From a virus: 46,855 nt of DNA. Shown here piece by piece: positions 31,235 to 36,876 of the stretch. The notes beneath the pieces were generated by a model. The model was not told the origin of the DNA. It worked only from the letters and a program-made list of their open reading frames with translations, and did no database searches. Each line of letters opens with the position of its first letter. Positions within the stretch are counted from its first letter, which is position 1. A program made the position numbers and the translations under genes. The stretch covers positions 1 to 46,855 of the IMG/VR virus record IMGVR_UViG_3300044858_001239. The stretch is one strand, 5' to 3'.

Positions 31235-31608
31235 TGTTCCGCGTGTTCCGGCTGTGTTCCAGCTGAGTGGAACAAGAAAAGTGTGAGGATTATAGGGAGT
31301 TTGGTTCTGTAAGTTGTTGAATAATAATAAATAAATATATATATATATAGAGAGAGAAGGGAAAAAATAGTGAAATGTTCCAATGTTCCAGCAAAATTGG
31401 AGAACGATCCCCTTTTGCGTTTTTTTTGTGTTTGCGAATTTTGCATCGCTCGGCTTCCCTCCCTTTTGCATTTTTTCTTCCAAACCCCTCTCTTCTCCGA
31501 AAACACTGGAACATTGGAACAAGGTGGGTTAAGTCTATGATTGCAAAGGGAAAACCCTGTTCCAGTCCACTGGAACAAAAAGGCCTTTTTTGCCCCATTC
31601 GTGTTCCA
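31235..31608. other. Candidate replication origin: TGTTCCA repeat field with AT-rich tract
   Basis: Eleven TGTTCC/GGAACA copies lie in 374 bases: at 31235, 31244, 31255, 31268, 31376, 31384, 31508, 31516, 31558, 31571 and 31602. They form two inverted pairs (31255/31268 and 31558/31571, both 13 bases apart) and two direct pairs (31376/31384 and 31508/31516, both 8 apart, in opposite orientation), a nearly mirror-symmetric layout. An AT tract with ATATATATAT (31320-31350) and long pyrimidine runs lie between. No gene is credible here. Iterons plus an AT-rich unwinding tract are the hallmark of an origin; operators for a phage regulator are the alternative. Confidence 0.55.
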
Positions 31609-31623
31609 ACGAGGCTAAATTAG

Positions 31624-31643
31624 TGTTCAGGGTGCCGTGAATC
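31624..31643 (-). repeat. Dispersed palindromic element, intergenic copy
   Basis: The + strand reads TGTTCAGGGTGCCGTGAATC followed by GCTAAATA, matching the GTTTCA-N8-TGAAAC unit with three changes. No convincing promoter follows it, so it may be an orphan site. It lies beside the repeat field of the candidate origin. Confidence 0.5.
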
Positions 31644-31764
31644 GCTAAATAGTGGTCTTGCCTCTTGACAACCAGGCCAAAAAAGATTACGCTGTGGCTC
31701 ACAGCGTAACCCAGACCAAGCGCGTTCCACCACGCGCGCGCACAGAATAAGAACTGGCTTCAAT

Positions 31765-31794
31765 CGCCCCGCCAAACTTTCGTCTGGCGGGGCG
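31765..31794 (-). terminator. Strong hairpin after the 194-aa gene
   Basis: Arms CGCCCCGCCA/TGGCGGGGCG (10 bp, all G/C-rich) with a 10-base loop lie 5 bases after the stop of the leftward gene. There is no U-tract, so it may act as a weak terminator or 3'-end stabiliser. Confidence 0.6.
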
Positions 31795-31799
31795 GGTTA

Positions 31800-32384
31800 C
31801 TACTTCACAGCAAAGAAGGCCTTGATCTGGCGATCAAGTAAGGCGAGGTCTGCCGTGGCATCTCCTCTGGCCTTCGCGTTTTTGCAACGCGTCTTGATAT
31901 CGTCCATCTCTGAAAGTATCCAGACCGCAAAGTCTGCCGTTGCCGCGCGGGTTCGCTCGGTCGGGTCAATCAATTGCTTGATCGCCTTGCGTATCGCGCC
32001 CAGGACATTGCCCTTGTACTTATTGAAGGCAGTGCGCCATTTGCTATGGATACCATGTAACAGCGGATCAGTGTTTTTCATCTGACCATGTTGCTGTTGA
32101 CTGTAGGCCATGACCGAGAAGATGCTGACCTCTACCTTCTCGCCCTTCTCTGCTACCTTACCCTTGCACAAGACTAGGTTGCCGTCTACGCGCAGGTAAG
32201 TCTGGGCAGGGTGTCGCTCAGAATATCTGAGCATGATCCCGTCCACGATTTCCGCCATTACATCATCAGGCGGGCTGTCCAAGAATGTTGGGCAGTTATC
32301 GAAGATGAACTTGGCAGAGTCTGCCACAGTGTCACCGGCCTTGGCTGCGTTGTAAGACGCATCCTTGTATGACTTAATAGTCAT
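31800..32384 (-). CDS. Early paralogous protein A, 194 aa
   Basis: Leader TAGGAGGTATCACC before ATG, own promoter at 32431-32459 and own hairpin. The protein is homologous along most of its length to the 245-residue protein encoded next door: DGIMLRYSERHPAQTYLRVDG aligns with REGYMLRFNEIKPAVTYVAVD, then SIFSVMAYSQQQHGQMKN with HTAFAYTQQAFGALKN, and GIHSKWRTAFNKY with EIRTKFNKYVSN. A basic helix follows. No known family is recognised. Duplicated, individually promoted early genes often act on host functions; DNA binding is possible. Confidence 0.75.
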   Translation of the reverse strand: MTIKSYKDASYNAAKAGDTVADSAKFIFDNCPTFLDSPPDDVMAEIVDGIMLRYSERHPAQTYLRVDGNLVLCKGKVAEKGEKVEVSIFSVMAYSQQQHGQMKNTDPLLHGIHSKWRTAFNKYKGNVLGAIRKAIKQLIDPTERTRAATADFAVWILSEMDDIKTRCKNAKARGDATADLALLDRQIKAFFAVK

Positions 32385-32430
32385 GGTGATACCTCCTAAA
32401 AAACCAGAATCCGTCTGGCGCGGTGATTAT

Positions 32431-32481
32431 GTTGTATGACATTCTTGGACGATTGTCTAGGGTTTCAGGGTGTCGTGAATC
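32431..32481 (-). promoter_or_regulatory. Early promoter with upstream palindrome (gene at 32384)
   Basis: On the minus strand: palindrome GATTCA-N8-TGAAAC (32462-32481), two bases, -35 TAGACA (32454-32459), a 17-base spacer and -10 TACAAC (32431-32436). The layout is identical to the promoters at 33413 and 34226. Confidence 0.65.
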
Positions 32482-32549
32482 GCTAAATAACGCGCTTGCC
32501 CACCCACACGCGCGCACAAACACAGAACTGGTATCAAAACGCTGGGCGC

Positions 32550-32592
32550 AAAAAAAGGCGCACCAGTCAAGCCGAAGCCTGACTGGTGCGCC
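32550..32592 (-). terminator. Rho-independent terminator after paralogue B
   Basis: On the minus strand a 13-bp perfect stem GGCGCACCAGTCA/TGACTGGTGCGCC with a 10-base loop is followed by seven T residues. It lies 5 bases after the stop of the 245-residue gene and is the cleanest terminator on this strand. Confidence 0.85.
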
Positions 32593-32597
32593 GAAGG

Positions 32598-33335
32598 TTA
32601 CTTCGTCGTTTCCTGATACTTAGTGATCACGCCTTTGAAAGCCGCGATTGCATCGTCGATTACCTTGGTAGGCAAGGCGGTATCATCTTTGCCTACCGAT
32701 GACGCGTTAATCGCGCGCTGTCTGATAACCGCAAGAATCGACTTATTCGGGTCTTTTTTCGGGCCCGTCAGAAGCCATTCGATAAAGGAAACCGATTCCC
32801 GTGTCGCGGTAATCCCGTTATCTTCGCGGTATATCCTAGCCGCATCGCGTTTTAGATCTTTGAGCCGGTTCGATACATACTTATTAAACTTAGTACGAAT
32901 CTCGCCGAGAATCGAGTGCTTGCCCGGTTCCTCATTCTTCAGCGCGCCGAAGGCTTGCTGAGTGTAGGCAAAGGCGGTATGCACACTAGCCTCAAACCGT
33001 TCGGCTTTTGCTGGTGGCTTCGCAAGGTCTGATTCTTTGACCCATTGATTATCAACCGCGACATAAGTAACCGCCGGCTTGATTTCGTTGAACCGAAGCA
33101 TATAGCCTTCCCTTAGTTCAGTCTTATGCTCATCGCTGAACGGCTCATCGACTGAACCTAAGCCGGGAATCAACCGCATCAAGCCGCGCGTCACGCCTTC
33201 GGACACACCAGCGACTTTGGCTTGCTGGTAGCCGCCGTCGCGAACCGTCGCGATGTTAAGGTTAATGCTTACCGTATCGGAAACGGCGGCGGAGACTGCG
33301 GGTACTGATACTTCGGTTTTAATGGCTTTAGCCAT
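32598..33335 (-). CDS. Early paralogous protein B, 245 aa
   Basis: Starts MAKAIKTEVSVPAV at ATG 33335; GGAGA seven bases upstream rejects a longer start. After a small-residue N-terminus it shares its central and C-terminal helices with paralogue A (VTYVAVDNQWVKE, FAYTQQAFGALKNEEPGKHSILGEIRTKFNKY). It has its own palindrome-associated promoter and a strong terminator, forming a single-gene unit. The C-terminal helical part is basic. Family unknown; a regulator or host-takeover protein made at high level is possible. Confidence 0.78.
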   Translation of the reverse strand: MAKAIKTEVSVPAVSAAVSDTVSINLNIATVRDGGYQQAKVAGVSEGVTRGLMRLIPGLGSVDEPFSDEHKTELREGYMLRFNEIKPAVTYVAVDNQWVKESDLAKPPAKAERFEASVHTAFAYTQQAFGALKNEEPGKHSILGEIRTKFNKYVSNRLKDLKRDAARIYREDNGITATRESVSFIEWLLTGPKKDPNKSILAVIRQRAINASSVGKDDTALPTKVIDDAIAAFKGVITKYQETTK

Positions 33336-33412
33336 GATGTTTCTCCAAAAATACTCTCGCTTTGCCCCGGCGGAGAGCGAACCGTACCGGCTCAACCATG
33401 AGCCGATGATTT

Positions 33413-33463
33413 CTTATATGATGTTTCTAAGGAATTGTCTAGGGTTTCAGGGTACGCTGAAAC
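33413..33463 (-). promoter_or_regulatory. Early promoter with upstream palindrome (gene at 33335)
   Basis: On the minus strand: palindrome GTTTCA-N8-TGAAAC (33444-33463, perfect arms), two bases, -35 TAGACA (33436-33441), exactly 17 bases and -10 TATAAG (33413-33418). The site just upstream of -35 is the place of an activator, or of a repressor blocking polymerase entry. Confidence 0.7.
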
Positions 33464-33517
33464 GCTAATCAGTCACGCGCACACACCGCGCGCGCCCACG
33501 GACACATAACTGGTATC

Positions 33518-33534
33518 AAAGGGGCCGAAGCCCC
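33518..33534 (-). terminator. Terminator after the 81-aa gene
   Basis: On the minus strand GGGGC-TTCG-GCCCC (33521-33534) followed by TTT. The stable UUCG tetraloop and position six bases after the stop support termination; the U-run is short. Confidence 0.65.
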
Positions 33535-33539
33535 AATGA

Positions 33540-33785
33540 CTAACCCCAGGTCCCAATCCTTACAGGGTCTGGATACCACATGACCGAGAGGTCACTATGT
33601 CTGACATGGTCGACATTCGTCTCCACGAAGGCACACGCTAGTTTGTGTGCATCGTTATAGGTGACGCCATGCCGCGTGAACAGGGTAACCATGCGACTAC
33701 CCTTTGTAAAAACATTCTCCTCATCACCCGTCACCGAAGGATCAAGGACCTCGATCTTTACTACCAATTTGCCATATGCACTCAT
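33540..33785 (-). CDS. Small early protein, 81 aa
   Basis: GGAGA six bases before ATG. The sequence is strand-rich with GKLVVKIEVLDPSV, SRMVTLFTRHGVTYND, then a helix AHKLACAFVETNVD, similar in outline to small phage host-modulating proteins. It lies after a hairpin/U-tract that sits directly in front of its ribosome site, so it may be less expressed than the genes before it. No family is recognised. Confidence 0.68.
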   Translation of the reverse strand: MSAYGKLVVKIEVLDPSVTGDEENVFTKGSRMVTLFTRHGVTYNDAHKLACAFVETNVDHVRHSDLSVMWYPDPVRIGTWG

Positions 33786-33799
33786 GATGCTCTCCTAAG

Positions 33800-33818
33800 A
33801 AAAAGGGACCGAAGCCCC
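33800..33818 (-). terminator. Hairpin and U-tract overlapping a ribosome site (attenuator-like)
   Basis: On the minus strand GGGGC-TTCG-GTCCC is followed by TTTTT, then immediately by the ribosome site of the next gene. It divides the 53/67-residue pair from the 81-residue gene. Partial termination, or occlusion of the RBS, would lower expression of the downstream gene. Confidence 0.55.
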
Positions 33819-33822
33819 ATGG

Positions 33823-34026
33823 TTAAAGTAACTTCATAATTTCTTGTTTGTACCGCTCTTGCTCTCGCCTGATGTTTCCTATCTTTCGCTGAGTAAGCAT
33901 ACGAATCTCTAATACCCTCGATGCTTCGGGTCTGCGTTTCAATCTCAAATCCAATACTTCTTGTGCCGTAAGACTCATCGCGTACCGGATTATGTCCAGT
34001 TCAGGGAATAGTTCTAACTGTTTCAT
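33823..34026 (-). CDS. Small early protein with sliding-clamp motif QLELF
   Basis: A 67-residue protein (GGAGA upstream; ATG overlaps the upstream stop as ATGA). It begins MKQLELFPELD. QLELF is close to the beta-sliding-clamp-binding consensus QL[S/D]LF and sits at the exposed N-terminus. The rest is helical and basic (EVLDLRLKRRPEASRVLEIRM, then a coiled coil). With its neighbour carrying QLDLF, a clamp-targeting role (recruiting or blocking host replication) is likely enough to test. It could also be a coincidental small early protein. Confidence 0.7.
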   Translation of the reverse strand: MKQLELFPELDIIRYAMSLTAQEVLDLRLKRRPEASRVLEIRMLTQRKIGNIRREQERYKQEIMKLL

Positions 34027-34184
34027 TGCTGTTTCTCCTCTTCTAAGTTAACCAACGAATACCAATCAATCGTGTATTGCTCATGCTTCGCTTGCTCTAG
34101 TTCCTCGGGGAATAGATCTAACTGAATAAAGCCTGTGTATCTGTACTGGATCAATTGATCCATAGTCATTACTGTCTGGGTCAT
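34023..34184 (-). CDS. Small early protein with sliding-clamp motif QLDLF
   Basis: Below usual ORF length. From ATG 34184 (GGAGAGCATC upstream) 53 residues: MTQTVMTMDQLIQYRYTG, then QLDLFPEELEQAKH (residues 21-34) and an acidic end LEEEKQQ. The pentapeptide QLDLF is the ideal bacterial DnaN-binding motif. The first gene of its transcript, directly under the palindrome promoter at 34226. It overlaps the QLELF gene by ATGA. Intact frame, RBS and shared QL[DE]LFPE motif support a true gene. Confidence 0.72.
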   Translation of the reverse strand: MTQTVMTMDQLIQYRYTGFIQLDLFPEELEQAKHEQYTIDWYSLVNLEEEKQQ

Positions 34185-34225
34185 GATGCTCTCCGATGAT
34201 TACCGGAACATACCGGCATGAGTTT

Positions 34226-34276
34226 GTTATATGACAGCCTAGGGGATAAGTAAATGGTTTCAGGGTGACCCTACCT
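34226..34276 (-). promoter_or_regulatory. Early promoter with palindrome-derived element (genes 34184-33540)
   Basis: On the minus strand: ACCCTGAAAC half of the element (within 34257-34276), two bases, -35 TTTACT (34249-34254), 17 bases and -10 TATAAC (34226-34231). Spacing equals the promoters at 33413 and 32431, but the distal palindrome arm has decayed. Confidence 0.65.
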
Positions 34277-34799
34277 ACCCCCTACCCCCCTAACCGCCCA
34301 GATGGGACCCGCCGCCCCCAATACCCCATGATTTATACAAATCGCGCCACACTTCTCAAAACTTTTTCCGCCAAGACGTACTTAACTCTCTTTTTTCCGC
34401 CAAGACGTACCTAACTTTCCCCTACAAAATCATATAGTTACAGCAACTCCGCGCCCCTTCAGACATAAAAATTAAAAAAGCCGGCTTTTTAAAAACGGCA
34501 TTAAGTACCTTTAAATTCGCTATCAAACCCGCGTGGCTAAGCCAATCTCCGTACCTCTCCAAATAAACCTATCTCGGGTCCTCAACTCCGTACGTTGTCA
34601 AACACAATACTTTCAGGGTACGCTTCTCTCGGGGGTAGGTAGTCGGCGCGGCGACTCTAAATAGCCCGTAACCTTTGGCTGAAGGTGCAAATGAACCCTA
34701 CCCCCTCCCCTATCAAATTTCTCAGTATTATTTGATACCCCCGTACTTACGAAACACCCCCCTTGTGTTTTTTGGTTCCATGGTGTATTTTCGGGACCC
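34277..34799. other. Divergent intergenic region before the late operon
   Basis: About 520 bases without a gene, C/T-rich on the + strand. It holds a 28-base tandem repeat (34362-34420), a palindrome AAAAAGCCGGCTTTTT near 34475-34490, and a decayed copy of the dispersed element at 34610-34629 (TTTCAGGGTACGC). It lies directly before the putative small terminase, where cos or pac sites are often found. A weak TTGTGT-N17-TATTTT (34763-34791) would start the late transcript one or two bases before the ATG; this is uncertain. Confidence 0.5.
34362..34420 (+). repeat. Two-copy tandem repeat, about 28-base period
   Basis: The units share TTTTTCCGCCAAGACGTAC followed by T/C-TAACT. Both lie upstream of the terminase genes. 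They could be sites for terminase or for a late activator. Confidence 0.7.
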
Positions 34800-35390
34800 A
34801 TGTCTACATACATATTAGGCGTGGATGAGAACGTGCCGTTGCCCCCTAACGCAACTGATGCACTACCCCCTATGTCTGCAAAAGAAGAGCTTGAGGTACG
34901 CGCCCGTACTATTAAGTTAATTGCCGATTTGCAGGGCAAGACTATAGAACCTGACGAGCAGGACAAAGAACAAGCTCGTGAACTAGCCAAGAAAATGATG
35001 TCTGACCCTGTGGCTAACATCGACTTTGCCAATTACCGTAACGAGACGCTTGCCTATCTAGCAGGTATGGTGTCTCAGTATGATCAGATGCTGGTCAAAG
35101 ACCTAGCAGACTACAAGCTTTACGTGGTTAATAAGCTGGTAGAACAAAGCGCGAACCCAGACCCTAAGTATGCTCTCCCCGCTATTAAAGCTCTGGGTGA
35201 AGTAGATGGTGTGGATGCGTTTAAGAAGAGATCTGAAGTAACGGTGCAGGTTAAACCTCTAGATCAAGTAGAGAAAGATCTGTTGGCTAAGCTGGAAAAA
35301 CTTGAGCGATTGACCAATAGAAGCCAAGCTCAAGACATTGTCGATGTAGAAACCACAAATGCTGACCCCAGAGAAGATACAGAAGCTTAA
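34800..35390 (+). CDS. Putative small terminase subunit
   Basis: A 196-residue protein, first gene of the rightward late operon, overlapping the large terminase by 32 bases. It is acidic and helical (SAKEELEVRARTIKLIADLQGK, YDQMLVKDLADYKLYVVNKL) with a charged disordered tail. Position strongly suggests TerS, although I cannot identify a DNA-binding motif by eye. The ribosome site is poor (GGGACCC directly before ATG) and the region upstream allows a nearly leaderless transcript. Confidence 0.68.
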   Translation: MSTYILGVDENVPLPPNATDALPPMSAKEELEVRARTIKLIADLQGKTIEPDEQDKEQARELAKKMMSDPVANIDFANYRNETLAYLAGMVSQYDQMLVKDLADYKLYVVNKLVEQSANPDPKYALPAIKALGEVDGVDAFKKRSEVTVQVKPLDQVEKDLLAKLEKLERLTNRSQAQDIVDVETTNADPREDTEA

Positions 35391-36867
35391 AAGTCTCGTT
35401 CCATTGATGTCTCCCGACGAGAAACGGGAGTTTTTGGCTGATTTAGAGGTCTGGGAGAGAAACCAAATTCAGAATTTGGGGCAGGAAGACCTCCTTTCTT
35501 TTGCAGAACACGTCTATCCTGGCTACAAAATAGGCCCACACCACCGCAGACTGGCAAAAATCTTTGAAGATATTGCCAACGGCAAGAAAAAACGGGTCGT
35601 AGTCAACATTGCCCCCCGTCACGGCAAGTCAGAACTCATCTCTTACCTCGCGCCAGCGTGGTTTTTGGGCAAATACCCGCATAAAAAGGTCATCATGGCC
35701 TCCCACACAGCAGATTTGGCGGTGAATTTCGGTAGGAGGGTGCGAAATCTTGTCAATATGGACTCGTATAGGGACATATTTCCTCAAATTGAGCTTCAGC
35801 AGGACTCTAAATCAGCGTCTCGCTGGGGTACGAACTTCAATGGAGAGTATTTCGCAATTGGGGTTGGTGGCGCTCTTGCTGGTCGGGGTGCTGATTTGTT
35901 CATTATTGATGACCCGCACTCTGAACAAGAGGCTAAACAAGGAAGACCTGATGTTTTTTTGCCTGCTTGGGAGTGGTTTCAGTCTGGCCCTATTCAGCGT
36001 CTTATGCCTGGCGGTGCTATCGTTGTTGTCATGACCCGGTGGAGTAAATTAGACCTAACCGGACAGATTGTTAACCACATGACCCAGAATGAAGATGCAG
36101 ATCAGTGGGAAGTGGTGGAATTTCCAGCGATTTTGCCTTCTGGCAAACCGTTATGGCCTGATTTTTGGTCGTATGAAGAGCTAGAGTCTAAGCGGGTTGG
36201 CATGGACCCAAGATACTGGCAAGCCCAGTATATGCAGGACCCCACGGCTGAAGAAGGGGCACTAATAAAAAGAGAATGGTGGCAGATTTGGGATAAAGAA
36301 GACCCACCACATTGCGAATACGTGATTATGTCTTTAGACGCCGCACAAGAAACTAATACTCGTGCTGACTACAACGCGCTAACTACATGGGGTGTATTTT
36401 TTAATGAAGAAACTAATAACTACAACATTATCCTTCTTAACTCAATTAAGAAGAGGCTTGAGTTCCCTGAGCTTAAGAAGCTTGTCATTGAAGAATATAA
36501 GGAATGGGAGCCGGACTCGTTCATCGTCGAAAAGAAATCCAACGGTGCGGCCCTATATCAGGAGTTACGCCGCATGGGAGTCCCCGTGGGAGAGTTCACA
36601 CCCAGCAAGGGCCAGGACAAGATTGCGCGAGTAAACGCAGTGTCAGATTTATTTTCCTCCGGTATAGTGTGGGCACCAGATAAGAGGTGGGCTAAGGAGG
36701 TTATAGAGGAGTGCAACGACTTCCCCAGTGGGTCAAACGATGACCTGGTTGACTCAACAACACAAGCCCTATTAAGGTTTAGACAAGGTGGGTTTATCAG
36801 ACTGCCAAGTGATGAACCTGAGGAAGAAAGATATTTTAAGAGCCGCAGAGCGGTTGGATTCTATTAA
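35359..36867 (+). CDS. terL: Terminase large subunit
   Basis: A 502-residue packaging motor. ATPase domain: Walker A APRHGKSE (~85-92), coupling/C-motif around GRGADLF and Walker B FIIDDP (~182-187), then VVVMTRWS. Nuclease domain (RNase H-like): MSLDAAQETN (~325), DSFIVEKKSNG, and SNDDLVDSTTQALLRF (~458-473) with the catalytic acids. It cuts and pumps DNA into the prohead through the portal encoded next. The fold is of the large terminases of headful or cos phages; the packaging type cannot be told by eye. Confidence 0.95.
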   Translation: MLTPEKIQKLKSLVPLMSPDEKREFLADLEVWERNQIQNLGQEDLLSFAEHVYPGYKIGPHHRRLAKIFEDIANGKKKRVVVNIAPRHGKSELISYLAPAWFLGKYPHKKVIMASHTADLAVNFGRRVRNLVNMDSYRDIFPQIELQQDSKSASRWGTNFNGEYFAIGVGGALAGRGADLFIIDDPHSEQEAKQGRPDVFLPAWEWFQSGPIQRLMPGGAIVVVMTRWSKLDLTGQIVNHMTQNEDADQWEVVEFPAILPSGKPLWPDFWSYEELESKRVGMDPRYWQAQYMQDPTAEEGALIKREWWQIWDKEDPPHCEYVIMSLDAAQETNTRADYNALTTWGVFFNEETNNYNIILLNSIKKRLEFPELKKLVIEEYKEWEPDSFIVEKKSNGAALYQELRRMGVPVGEFTPSKGQDKIARVNAVSDLFSSGIVWAPDKRWAKEVIEECNDFPSGSNDDLVDSTTQALLRFRQGGFIRLPSDEPEEERYFKSRRAVGFY

Positions 36868-36876
36868 GGATAAATC

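Noticed and set aside
31201-31623. Overlapping open frames of about 80-125 codons on both strands in the repeat field
   Set aside because: They arise from low-complexity AT and pyrimidine-rich DNA, are open in several frames at once, and lack ribosome sites.
31661-31695. Rightward promoter TTGACA-N17-TACGCT
   Set aside because: The -10 is poor and no rightward gene follows before the leftward transcription units.
34613-35032. 139-codon leftward frame overlapping the terminase start
   Set aside because: It runs antisense through a well-supported gene and begins without a ribosome site.
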